DNA from: Polytrichum commune
Lineage: Eukaryota > Streptophyta > Polytrichopsida > Polytrichales > Polytrichaceae
Length of the DNA: 64,000 bases
Direction of reading: 5' to 3'
Assembly (NCBI GenBank): GCA_950295325.1
Contig: OX485807.1
Coordinates: 17,449,001 to 17,513,000 of the forward strand
The position numbers and the translations under genes were made by a program. Positions 1 to 12,800 of the stretch are shown here, in pieces (the first letter of the stretch is position 1; every line of letters begins with the position of its first letter). The notes under the pieces are model-generated. The model did no database searches and was not told where the DNA came from. It was given only the letters and a program-made list of their open reading frames with translations.

Positions 1-57
1 GACGAAGTAGAAGATAGGGGAAGAAGTAGTAGGAACGTAGGAGGTGTATGCGAACCT

Positions 58-1850
58 TTGCTGGGAGATTTAGAAGTAGGAGCTCAACTAGAGAAGGAGG
101 CAACTCCTTACCAGTTGAGAGGCGAAATAGTATCAGAGACTAAAAAGAACGAGGAGGAGACTTCGTTAGAGGCTAGTAGCGGGGTGGGAGTTGATACACC
201 GGTCGTCACCATAGTCCAGGAAGGGAAAAGAGGGGTTCCACCCCTTATTCCACCCATTGACCCCTTGGTCTCCCAATTGTGATCCCGTGGAACTTGGCGG
301 CTGTGGATATGCCCTCTAACCTCCCTAAGTTTTGGGGAACGAAGGATGAGGATTCCTCAAGGCACATGGAGCGGTACATCGAGAGGTTAGCTAGTTCCCT
401 AATCACTAACCCTGGATACTGGTTGGTGTGGTTCCCTACCACTTTGGAAGGCGAAGCCTACGAGTGGTACATGGACCATCCCGAGGGTCATTTTAGATGT
501 TGGGAACAAATGCAGAGGGACTTTTTGAACGAGTTTAGGCCGGAAGTAAGGCAGAGTACCGCCTTAAGAGCATTAGCTTCTTTAAAGCAGGGGAGGGACG
601 ACGAGATCTCTGCTTACATTAGGAGGTTTAATTTGGTATGTATCCGCTTCGTTGGCACGATGTTTAATGACGACACACTAAAGCAATTCTTTATTTAAGG
701 TTTTTTCAAAGCGGATACGATACGAAGAGTGTTCGAGAGAAACCCTCAGACTTTAGTAGCCGCTAGGGAGATGGAACATATAAACATGGATTATAAGAGA
801 CTATGGCGGAAGGAAGATGAGTCAATCCCTCAGTTCATTGTCATCCGCCTTAGACCGTTGGAGAGAGACTCAGGGAAGAATGTAGGTCAAGCCCCACAAG
901 CATTTACTGATTCGAGACCATGGCCATTAGCAGTTAGAGAGCCGGTGTCATTACTACCTTTGCCAGCTCCTCGGGTGGACACTGAACTCGAAGATCTGGA
1001 GAAGAGGTTGGAAACTAGTCAATTAGGATTTTAGGAGGCCATGATGAAGCAAATGCAAAGTTTGACGGATCAGATGTCCTTGATGATTAGAAGTTAATAG
1101 TCTGATCTTCCACCTCCGGTAGAGTCAAGAAGACACGCTTCGGGGTTGTGGTGTGTCAAGTGCGGCCAACTGGGCCATACGAAGCAGTTTTGTAGAGTAG
1201 GGCAGAATCACGAACAGAGAATGGTAGGTGGTCCACCTTCACACAACCAAGGAAGACAAGGCCAAAATCAGTATGGTCAGGGTAATTTTAGGGGACCTCC
1301 TAGAGGACAAGGTGGGCAGAGTGGTGTAAGAAATGAATTTCATCCTTTTTGTGGAAGGTGTCACTCCCTTGGATAATGTTGGTCGGAAGGACAATGATAT
1401 GGTTGTAGCAATTGTAGAGGTAACCATCCTTCCGATGAATGCCGTTAGCCGGACAAAGTCATTAGGTTGCCTCACCCTGTGGCCAATCTGTACCAAGAAG
1501 CGAAGGACAATTTGAGAGGTGTTAGGCCACAGGGGGACCTCCTAACGAACTAAGGCCTCCTAAGCTCTATTATGACCACGGAAATGCTAGGCAGACATTC
1601 CATCCTCCGGCGGGTTTACAAACGGCGAATGGTTATATTTCTATACAAGGTAGACCCGTAGGTCCACATATTCAGGACAATAAGAGGCAAGGTCTATCCA
1701 ATGACTCACGACCGTCAAATTCTCAGAATGTCAGGTTCATGGGGGTACCTACGGATTCCCATCCGTATGAGACTTTTCTTCTCCAATTGACACATGGGGA
1801 AGAGCAAAACCAATGGCCTCCTAATGCGAACGTGATCACTATGAGTTGAG
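58..1850 (+). pseudogene. Ty3/gypsy-like retrotransposon gag remnant
   Basis: This is the capsid/nucleocapsid region of an LTR retrotransposon and is no longer intact. A retrotransposon-gag domain is readable at about 279-698: a conserved Trp/Phe-rich core (WLVWFPTTLEGEAYEWY) is followed by the FLNEF...LKQG...YIRRF pattern typical of plant gypsy Gag. The frame is closed by TAA at about 696, resumes at 729-1034, and is closed again near 1032. A CCHC zinc knuckle (CVKCGQLGHTKQFC, C-x2-C-x4-H-x4-C) lies at about 1149-1190, and a second degraded knuckle lies near 1410-1440. The acidic N-terminal part at 58-282 is in a different frame, so there is at least one frameshift. I see no protease, reverse transcriptase, integrase or LTR downstream, so this is a 5' fragment. 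Class is fairly sure; the clade is not. Confidence 0.8.
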
Positions 1851-2077
1851 AGGTTTTGATGAGGAGGCTAAACCATTAGCTCCGGCAATCTTCAAGCCGA
1901 GAGGGAAACAAAGTTAAACATAAGACTTTATTTTAAAAAATATGCCTACCAAACAATCAACAAATTCAAAGTTCATCAATTGTAGTACAAAGCATCGAGG
2001 AGCTCTATAGAATTTGATACGATTGATTTAAAATACCATCAAAATACATAAAATAACTCCTTCTATAAAACATATTA

Positions 2078-5000
2078 TCAAGCAAACCGTACATTTTCAT
2101 CTGGGAGTATTATACCTTTCATAACTTTACCATTACTTGATACCTCTATGTTGTACGATTTAGCATTAATGTCTTCTACCGAGTCATTAAAGCTTGAAAT
2201 CCTTACTAAATACCATTTGTTTGTGTTTTCATCAAAAACCTCTACCATCTTTCCAATAAGGAAACCATCCGTGTCAATTGTACTACATTGTAATTTACCC
2301 CTCAAAATCGTTTTTCCACAATTTCTGCACTTTGTGGAATTTTCATCATGCAAAAGCATGTTATTATCGCCACAAACACGACATTCTTATTTGAAAACCT
2401 TTGGAAATTATAATCGCTTGCGTTTGCGAGAATGAATTTTCTGTTGTTGTATTTCTACAGTGGTCTTCGGCCTCACTATACTTTCATTTGGTGTGGATGA
2501 TGTACCTACAAACATTTAGAATAAGTAAGTAAAATTTATGCAAAATTTACATTGCTAAAATATTGATATAGTTTATGAAGAAAAAAAATTAAAACTTGTA
2601 AATAATGTTATTAAGTACCTAATGAATTTTCTTGTGAAGTAATTGATTATTTATTCTTCTTTGACTTTCCATAACCAAGTCTTGTCATGGTAACATGTGT
2701 TTGGATTGAATCTATGTTTGTTCCACTTCGAGGTAGAATAATGGTTCTCGGCGTCACATGTGTATTGAATATAGATGTTATGGACCGTGAAAATATGTTG
2801 ATTCTTTTGTCCAAAGCAATAACTTCTTCTGATGATAGCATGGATAATTTTTCAATAGTAAAGAATTCCGAGAGAATTCCTTGTTTTTTGGTCTGGACGG
2901 AATCTACTAATGTGGTATTAGATGTAGACATATTCATTTGCTCAAGTGTTGAAACAATGTCCTCGTCTTGATTATCAACTGGCAGTTCTTCTTCATTTTC
3001 TAAAAAACAATCAAAAAATGAGTGGATGAACATAAATTTTGTTTCCATGAAATACAAGAACATTAAATAATCAAAATAGTAAAGTATATCACATATATTT
3101 TTAAACATTTAGAGTTGAAAAAAATACCAAAAGAATTATTTGGTGGAGGGCTCCACATATCAGTTGATGATACATTTTGTGCGAAATTTGGTACTTCCTC
3201 TTCAAAATCATCATTTACGTCATGATAAAATATTTATCATTGAGATGGTAGTAACCTCTTCAAGTATTGTAATTCTCCATCCATGAGCATTCGTACGGCT
3301 AACAAATGCTTGTAAATCGCAATATAATCCTCACATTCACAACACTCTGTATTCAATGAAAGAGTATACCAAACTTCACTCTTGGTTTGACTTCGAATCA
3401 TGAATTCCATATTGAATTCATCAATGATTTGGAGATCTCTTTCAGAATCTTTTTGAAAAGATGCCACAATTTGAATAGCTATTTGTAGTCGTGCTGTAAA
3501 ATGTGTATATGTACCCCGAGTAGAATATTTTATAAATTCACTCTCAAAGTTGGCATGCCAATAATAATCCAATAATGTTTCTCCACTAGATCGATCTCCT
3601 GTGCTTGGTTCACCTATCGTAATACAATTTTTGACATTGTATATAAGTAAAAATATTTCAAAGATGATAAATCAATAATACAATCAATAATAGAAGTTAG
3701 TTTAAACTTCAACATCGTACATGCATGATTAGAAAGTGGTTTTATTTACCTATAATAGCCCAAACCAATGTGTCTAATCTTCGATTCATTTTTTCCGAAG
3801 CAAAGTACATTTAATATAGTGTCATAACCTCTCTACAAGGAAACTTGTGTTCATATAACCATGTTGATATAAACGACTATATCGGGCTACATACATCACC
3901 ATATGCATCCCACCCCTGCCCAGCCCGTAGCTACATAGGTTAAAACCGATTTTTCATCTGCATACTTCAACTTGAAATCTTCATATTTTTTGTTGAAATC
4001 CTCATCTCTGAGACACTCCAATAGTTCGCACATGGCATTGTATAAATGATTCATCTTTGCTTCAATTACTTTTGGAATATGATGTTCTATCCATGTTTTT
4101 TTGACATGGAACCAACAAAAAAGAAGATGACATTTTGTCTGGATTCTGCCAGTTTCATTATTCTCCCAACAAGGCCTCGTCACGATCTATGATATATTTG
4201 AAAGCATTGTATTCAGTTTTGCATTTGTCTATGACTATATTATTTGGTCTAACTTGACCCATTTTCTCAAAAATAGCCTTCAAAGGCAATCTTAAAGCCA
4301 CAGCTTTATGTCCTTTATCCACGTTTGTTGAACAGAGCATGAGAAAAATGGGCATCCTTAACATCCTTATATTAGGACACATAGCTGCATACAATGGCAA
4401 ATCATATTGATTTGTCTTTAATGTATAATCAATTGCCCATGCAGAGTTAAGAGTAATACTCATTGCTAATTCACGCATCTACTTTGTTTGTATGACTAAA
4501 ACAAAGGGTTGTTTTTCAGGATCCTCATGCCCTGGATTGTATCGTTGGTGAAAAATAACCATGTCTTTTTCAATCTACTCAAATATACTTGCATCAACAT
4601 TCATCCAATCATCTTTGTGCATTGCGCTTTCTTTTTGTAATGTGTATGCCAAGTTGCCCACTTCTTTTAAAGTTGGAAAAAATCGATACGAAACTTTTTC
4701 ATATGATTCAACCAATTCTTGAAGTCTACCTAAAATACACTCCATATTCATATATTAGTACATATATTAGATATACAATATGTACATAATAAATTAATTG
4801 ACGTTCAATACAAGATTTTGCATGTATAATACAGTATACTTATAAATACTACAATAAAATCATTTTCTGTGATATATTAGATTAATACTTAAATATAACA
4901 TAAAATTTTGTATGCATTAATCCACACTCATACCTGCACATTGCCTTGCTGCAGACAATGCTGATTGGACATCATTCAAATTGTGCAGATTGTCCCGTAG

Positions 5001-7680
5001 ATGTTTAATTTCCATTGGATGTAGGGGTAGAAATAGAATATCTTCATCTGAGCATGGAGTATGTCCCGAATGTTGGTTGTGGATTGAAATCTAACATATA
5101 CATTGAAATACAAAATATAGAATGAAACACATTAATTAGTGCATTTTATCAAATAAAAAGGCAATGAAATGTGCATAGCAATATTGTATAATTATGATTG
5201 TTAACTCTCAATGGACATGACTTTTATAATTCCTACATTAAAATCTCTTTTAACCCCTAAAGGACCAAGTGTCCTAACTAAGACATTTCAATGTTCGGGT
5301 AGGTTCCCATGGTGTCAATTTTTTATTTTTTTTGAAATAAATCATGTGAATTTGGTATGTCAATACACAAATGAGAATTTTTTTTTATTCCAACTTTTTA
5401 AGTGGAAGTTATGGAACAAAAGGGGTTTTTTTGGGAGAATGGGCAGTACGGGCAGGGTTCAAAATAAACCTCAAAATTTATTATTTTTCAACTTTAATTG
5501 TAGGATCTTATCATGGGTAGGTCACTTAGTGCATTTTAAAAACGACGTGCGGCATAATATAGAGAGGATTGAAATCATTTGAAATAAAAATTATAAAGGA
5601 ATTTCAAATAATGAAGGGGCCATTAAATGTAGACAATCCCATTATAAGTAAGTTAGATGGACATAAAATGTGGGCCATTATTTTTTTGTAAAATTAATAT
5701 AGGGGCTGAAGATAAGGATCCTAGAAGGTATGTTTAGTATGTTTGCTATGGTCTCCTATGTGTTTTCTTCATAACTTTGTTTGCAATGATATTATTGTTT
5801 GCACCCTTCTTTGTTTCCATGGTTTCCCTTAACACTCGTCAATGCGTTAGGAAGTAGATTAGCTTTTATTACTTAAAAGGAATATAGAGTACAAAAAATT
5901 GCAGTGACTTGGACAATATAAGTAATGGAAGGTTGCAAACAAATGGGCCATTTTTTAAATTTAAGTAATTATAGGGAGGCTTTAATTCAGCCCTTGAAGG
6001 TAAATAACCCCAAAACAAAAAACCCCCAGTCGCACGTGGTGCACAAAAATGCCTTAGAGTGACCTACCCGTGGATCTTGTTAAAGATTACCAAGAGAGTG
6101 CATGGTAAAAGTTTCATAGAATTTGACCGTACAGATTGCAAGATTATAGCGTTTGAAGCGAAAAAAATGAAATTGCAGTCTTTTGGATATCTTTTGACCG
6201 TCTTTGAAGACATGGGAAAATTTGTTAAATTGGTTAAAAAAATCTTAAATCGTATTTAAATATTTTATTTGGTATTTTCTATCAAGAGGGAAAATTTTCA
6301 ATTCTCTTTTGAAATTTACTTTGTTTATATTCTAAACAAGTATATAGACCCCTTAAATATACTCATTTTGGCATTTCCAAAATCCCATTTGATTTAAGGG
6401 AGTAGAAGTTATGAGCAAGATTCCCCCCTTCCCCCCTTCCAAAAAAACCATTGGAGCTCTTTACATCCATAGAGGGTTATTAAACATACCTCAACATGTT
6501 TATCTTTGTCAATTGGCTCTACAAATCTTCACCTTGAATCCACAATCGCAATACTTTGCTTTACTATATTGACATTTTCGTGTGACATTCTCTTGGCCAA
6601 GTTCAATCATCTCTCTTCCCACGATTGTAGATTATACCACGATTGCATTGATACAATGTAGCTTCTGCTGGATATGGCGTCTTTGCAATCGACCATGAAT
6701 CCTTCTTCACCAAAGATACCTAATATATATAAAGACAATAATCTCATTAATCTTGTTAATAAATGGTTAGTGAGAGAAATTATATGGTATTTGTAAATTT
6801 TCTAAAATGCACATGAAAAATAACTAAAATACCCGATTTTATTATGATGTTTGCATGAAATAAACTATCAATAAAATTGAAATGGATGTTGGGGTTAAGA
6901 ACATGCCTTGTATTGGTGTATGATCTCCTTGACTTTGTCATAAAGTTCTTCGGGTTGTACTTGAATAACACAATCATATTGAAGTCGCTTCTTATTAGGT
7001 TGATTTGAAGAACTTGGAACATGTGGAATCCTTGGGGTTGAGCACAAAAAACAAGTACGTACATATTTTTCCAAATATGGACTTGGCAATCCATGTACTC
7101 GAGCTCCTACTAACCACCCCATATTTGTAATATTGTTGTGTGTAGCCTTCACTCCGTAATGTGGTTGTTTGGATTCATGTGCATCCTTGACTATTTGTTC
7201 CCATTCCTCTACATATGGAATACAAAGGTGGGAGAATTTCCCTGACTTGTTGTATAGCCTCAGTTCCCCACTTAGTGGATCTGGTCTCACACTTAGAGCA
7301 ACCTCTAAAGCCTTCCACTTTTTTATAACATGCTGATGCAATTTTTCAAGAGATTCATGAGGCATATAGAATGAAGGGTCTGCATTGAGAATGCTTTCAC
7401 CAGTAGGTTGAAACTGGCTTTGTAAACATTGAATCATAAAAGAGTAGGAACTTCTAGTAAACATGTACCAATTGTGATCTGAACGAAATGTAAGTGGATC
7501 CAATCCTTCCAAGTGCTCATGCCCAATAGACTCAACCTCTCTACTTTGCTCATCTACTGTATCAAAAAACTCTTCGCCCTCTTCTTCAAAAAACCCTTCG
7601 CCCTCTTTTTCAGAGAAGTCAACATACTCATCATCGTCACTCTCATCTAAGCTTTCTACATGCTTGAAAAGTTCCTCCAT
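2078..7680 (-). pseudogene. Mutator-like element (MULE) transposase, decayed
   Basis: Read on the minus strand from an ATG at 7680. An acidic N-terminus is followed by an H2C2 zinc-finger-like segment (about 7050-7160) with H-x6-H then CFLC. The next piece, about 6490-6715, has the TLYQC...GKRE...C-DCGFKVK pattern of MULE proteins. A piece at about 4930-5090 has an H-x2-HSGH...LPLHP pattern, and the catalytic region is at 3896-4720 (LPLYAAM...VIDKCKTEYNAF...CHLLFCWFHVKK...GWAG). A SWIM-type zinc finger lies near 3300-3360, but the usual CxH pair reads YKH, so one ligand is lost. The pieces are split by introns or insertions, and in-frame TAG codons interrupt the catalytic region at about 4480 and 4580. 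Further frames at 2647-3108 and 2078-2359 (the latter with a C-x2-C...C cluster) probably belong to the C-terminal part; I do not recognise them. MULE assignment is firm; exon borders are approximate. Confidence 0.8.
5190..6470. other. AT-rich stretch inside the MULE, no recognised coding
   Basis: This lies between two recognisable MULE segments. Open frames on the plus strand (5211-5582, 6059-6259) are low-complexity and match nothing I know. It could be an intron of the transposon or a nested insertion. No terminal repeats were found. Confidence 0.4.
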
Positions 7681-7699
7681 TTCTCCAACCACAACCAAA

Positions 7700-8870
7700 A
7701 GCAATTTTGCTCTAACTTAGACCATCCGCATCCTACCACTAAAACTAAGTGATTCTCTAAACTGAAAGAAAAATGTTTGTATGGGCGGGTAGAGAGTCAA
7801 TGAATATGAGCACAATATATGGATATTTGAATACGTCCCTCTACAACTATTTAAAAGAAGGGCTCGGTATTCTAAATTGACGGACAATAATGATTACCAA
7901 CGTATTGTGATTTTGATTGGCTCACATACTATATAGAGGGACACATAGTGATTCAAGGGTGTGAAAACGATAACATATGACACCAAATTGTGGATGTGAT
8001 GATAGTGGTCAAGGAGTGAATTGAAGGGAGAAGGGTGCGGATGCTCTTACAATTCAACCACCGGTCTTGCCTCTAACTCTTGGAAAACCAAAAGGGTCAA
8101 AATATTCTGCTCCATTGCATCACATAAAATAAATCCACAAACTTGTCGTTGTCACACCAATGTAAAACAAGCTCCAATATAGCTGCAAGTGTTGGGATGA
8201 ATAATGGTTATACCCAGAAAAAACATATTGACTACCAGGCCTTACAAGGTCCAAAACAGAGTCTTGCAACCAGTTCCTCAAATGACTGAACTGAGAAAAT
8301 AAATGGGAAGCCCATAAAATAAATGAGAAGCCCAGAAAATGAATGCTAAACCCTGCAAATACTAAGCCCTTCAAATACTCTGCTTACAGTTAGTTGTTTG
8401 GGCGTTCAGAGACTGTGGAAATCGAGTGTGCCTATGCCCCTACTAAGCCACGTTCCCATGATGAGCCCTTCATTTAATTCTGACATCAATTAATTCCGAC
8501 AGCAGTTAATGGGGAGCGCCAGCCTGCTGCTCCACCCACGTTTGGTGACCCGTGCCTGACCTTGCCCGCCCGCGTCAGCGACCACCATCTAGGATCGCCA
8601 CAACCCCAAGATCAAGCTCAATGATGAGCGGCTCAGATTGCACGAGCCGCCCACAAGCCCGAGGCCCCAATCTACGCCTCAGTGACACGGCATGCCTAGG
8701 GTAGGGCCCAGCCCTGGGCAGATGTGGTCTAGCCTAGGGCACATATAATACTTGCATCTATTTGGAGCTCTACTTGGAAAGTTAACAACTTGGAATGTGG
8801 ACTTCTATTGTAAACAGCCAGGACTAAGGACCATGCAGAGCTAGAGCAAGAGCTAGGGGAAATCGGTTAC
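7700..8870. other. Intergenic stretch, partly GC-rich
   Basis: No gene recognised. A GC-rich patch at about 8490-8760 stands out from the AT-rich surroundings but has no convincing reading frame. The short motif gcatccgca near 7727 recurs inverted near 8040, so the MULE end may lie here, but I could not define a terminal repeat. Confidence 0.3.
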
Positions 8871-8879
8871 TTAAGAGCA

Positions 8880-9150
8880 AGTGGAGTTGGAGGTCAGAAG
8901 CCTTTCCAACTTCACCGACAATTTTGGCCTTTGGATCGGACAGGGAATTGCCTCATCCAAATAGATATTATGAATCATGCAGATGTCATTCCAAGTTTTA
9001 GAATTGGAATTGAAAGATATAGGACATTAAGTGAGTATCTATTTCTCAATTGTGTTCCACATTGAACCTAGAATGTTGTCTATATTTTGAGCAGAGTTCA
9101 ATGTCATCATAAGGCACGTCCTTATGGTCTGCATTCGTAACTACAAGCCT
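8880..9150. repeat. Diverged duplicate of kinase intron 13 sequence
   Basis: The sequence here, just 3' of the FGGY kinase, is a diverged direct copy of 10020-10325 inside the last intron of that gene. Shared blocks in the same order include ttttggc-ttggatc, cctcatcca, aagttt-agaattgga-ttga, gaacctagaatg, and acctacaagcct. The two copies flank the last exon. Confidence 0.6.
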
Positions 9151-9835
9151 TGCCATATACCAATAAAATATTTTTAAGAAGAGTGACAACTTTAGAGCCA
9201 TGTACTTATAACATCTGCAGATCTGTTGGTCAAAACTAGTCAAGAAATGTTATACACCTGAAGAACATCGTGATTACAGACCTCAGATTCTGTTGTGAAT
9301 ATTGAGATAGGTTTCTCCAGTGAGATGATACTGGGAAATATTAGGTATGCAGAATTTAACATCACAGATGGCTGGCGAGAACACACTGAGGAAACAAGTA
9401 TCAGTATATTCTAGGAGCAAAAAATGTTAAAAATGCCTTCAGCTCACAACTCACAACTCACAACAAAACTGAACTTCACAAATATAATTTTTGTACATGG
9501 ATTGAAATTACGTCACATGCAAAAGGAAGAGCTGCATAATACTGCTAGTTTGGCTGATATTCACATTCAAATAATCAAGTTCTTGTCAGACACCTAGCTT
9601 GAGAATCACAATATCAATCTTCATATTGACAAAACAGGCTGTCACTATTTAAGGAGGAAAACTAAGTATTTGAAGATGAAGAGCACTTCAACTTCAACAC
9701 TGAGATTTGACAAAATGTAGTTTCTGCGCTTGCATACAGCAGATCCGCTGATTGTGAATTCCATATCCATCAAGTAGATGACTTGCATACAAAATGTAAC
9801 ACTGCACATAGGAAGCTTGAGTGATAACAATCCTT

Positions 9836-12800
9836 TCAGGCCATGGCATCTGCCATTGTTTTACGGAAAGAGACCTGCTGCTCATGAAGAGACCGAAAAA
9901 TTTGATACTTTGCATCGTGATACTTTTTGACTTGTTCATCTTGTGATGGCTCCACAACCTGGCAACATCTCATGGGGTATTAGTTCTCACTTGAATTCAC
10001 AATGGCATTTTCAATAAGGTGTTTGGTCCTATTGTGGGAGTCTTCAACTCCAGACTATTTTGGCTATTGGATCAAATCAGTAATTTCCTCATCCAGTTAG
10101 CAACTGTGAATCGTGAAAATTATCATTTCAAGTTTCAGAATTGGAGTTGAGATGCAAAAAGTTATAAGTTCTAAAAGTGGAAATTCTCTCTTTTTAAATG
10201 ATCACATAGGCCCTTACAACTGTATTGATTATCGAACCTAGAATGGTGCCTATGCTTTGACAACATAGCCCAATCTCATCTTTACACTTGTCTTTTAAGT
10301 GTCCATCCATACCTACAAGCCTAATTGAGTGGTTTACAGCTCGAACATAGGTGTCCAATTGAGAAGAGTCACCACATAAGGCACACATACCTTACCCAGT
10401 GTGACTTTGAGATGATGCAGAATAAACTGTAGGATGAATTGTCATCTCAACTCTCTAGTAGTTGCTTGTGAATGTTATTAGGATGAATTGAAACTTGACT
10501 TCATGTCACAATAGAACACATGAAGTTCTGATTCAGTTATGTTGCTCACCAGGCCAGGTGCATTGAGGGCAACCATAGCATGTCTGACACTCTTGTACTT
10601 TTTGGCAGCTACTGCTCCAAGCACAGCAGCACCAAGCATTACAGCTTCATTCTCCCTTGGCAATGCTACCGCACATCCTGCAAAATTAATCAGTGTTTGC
10701 CAATATATTAAAAATTAACCCCAATCCACCCTTACAGGCCAAAATGGTGTTCTCAGCAATTTAACTGAGAAAATGAATGTGAAAAAAGTAAATGACTAAG
10801 TGATTCCTTAACACAATTCCAAACCACACCCTTCATGGAGGATGAGTGTAGATGCAAACTTGATCCTTCAAAAGATTGCGAACATGAAGATACACATAGA
10901 TACCCCTAATATCAACTTATCATGATCAAGTATGATTAAGGGAGAGATTATGCCATATGTACATGTCTATATGCATGAGGGGTGGTGTCCCCTCTCCCTT
11001 TGTCTCGCCGCAAGGAAGTTACTGAGTAAGCAGAGAATGTAGGGGCTAATTAACTCATGTGTTTCAAAAATAATACATGGAAAAGCTTACATACCCACTA
11101 TGTTGGCATGTTCTTGTATGTACACCTTATTCTTCGATAAACCCCCACATGCCAACAGTGTATCGATCTGCATTGGTCCGTTTATTGTCAAAAAGAATAC
11201 ACTCCTCCATAATAAAAGAACCACCAATAATTACAAGAGAATAGTGACAGCAATCATGACACGGATAGCAATTGCCATGGGGAAACAGTTACCTTCAACC
11301 CATGAGCATTACAGTGTTCCACTATGTGCCTTGTCCCATAAGCTATGCTTTGTACAGCTGCCAAATAAAGAAGAGCAAGATCTTCCTCACTGGCATCCAA
11401 AGACAAGCCACTCACGATTCCTCTTGATCTTGGATCTGCCAAGGGAGATCTGTAACACCAACCTTAATGTCAGTATACAATCTTGGGCAAGCTATTACTT
11501 CGTAGTAATCTAGTAAGGGGCACTTTACACTAGAGCTTGAGAGCCCGTGATCATTGAAACCTAAAATCTCTCATGGGTGGAAAATGCTGAGACCATCCCA
11601 CTTCATTTTACACTAATGCTTGAAGCCTAGGGGACCAAGGAAGTATGAATCGATAAAAAACCTACATTGAGTCCTACATGGCATAGAGTTGATGATATTT
11701 CATGGTCTACTGGATTTGCATCAGGCCCACCTCAAAGTATTGAGTCCAACACAAAATCGAGAGGCCATGACACTTCAAAACCTAACAACCCTTGATTTCT
11801 TATAACTTACTGTGGAGAAGAGCCCACATGAATAGGATGGTGATGATATAGCATGCAGTTAAAAGCCTAGTCACGTATGTCATTACACTATACTTGAAGG
11901 CCCGTGACCATGCAAATTTCATTTTCAACTTTCCATATGGCCTTTGGATGAGTTTCATGGTCACGGCCCTTGGCCATAGTGTAAAAATGGCCCTTACATT
12001 TACCAGAAGTGGCCAATACAAAGTAGCATGACTGTTACCTGTTTCCATTGTAATCAGGTAGTATGTGAAGATCCTTTGTCAAAGCACTTTGAAATGGTAC
12101 ACTAGACTGGGCTGCAAGGTCCGCCAATATGCCATTCAACTCATCATAAATGGACAGCTCTGTCAAAACAAGAGACCTGTTGTTAGCTTGGAAATCTCAA
12201 TTGATCCATGATTTAGTAATGACAAGAGGGTGCAATAATCCCCAACAAAATTCTGAAGACCCAGGAATGAAAGTAATCTCACTCTTAGAGGCGGCACGAT
12301 TGGCAAGGGCAGGAGCAGCTGGGTGAGTCTCTACCAAGTGGTCCAAAAGTGCACCTGTTGCACTTTGACCTCCTTCAGTGAGCCATAACTCTGGAATCAT
12401 GGCTGCATATACAATAAAATAAAATAAATCAGTCACTACCAATGTTGAACTGGCATATACGTGAATGCAGGGTATCATTACACAATATCAATAATCGTAT
12501 TGAAGAACCTACCCAACCAGTATCAAAATGGTAATACAAGTTCAATATTGATACTTAGTGGGTATCAAAAGATAAGGTAGTCTTTGTATACCCGATTCAC
12601 AATTTGGATCAATGCCAACCTAATACCATACTGACACTAGTGCAATTTTACCTACATATGAAGCTATGGTATTACTATAGACCCAAAAGGTCTTAAAAAC
12701 AAAATATTCTCAAATACCCGTCCCCTACAAGTATCACATTAAAATATTCATAATAATATAAAATTCATTATATATTTCCGAGTGTCATCAGAAATAAATC

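Noticed and set aside
10478..10549. Read-through of kinase exon 13 to a stop at 10478
   Set aside because: A good donor at 10549 and a conserved final exon at 9836-9958 give the family C-terminus; read-through would only be a retained-intron form.
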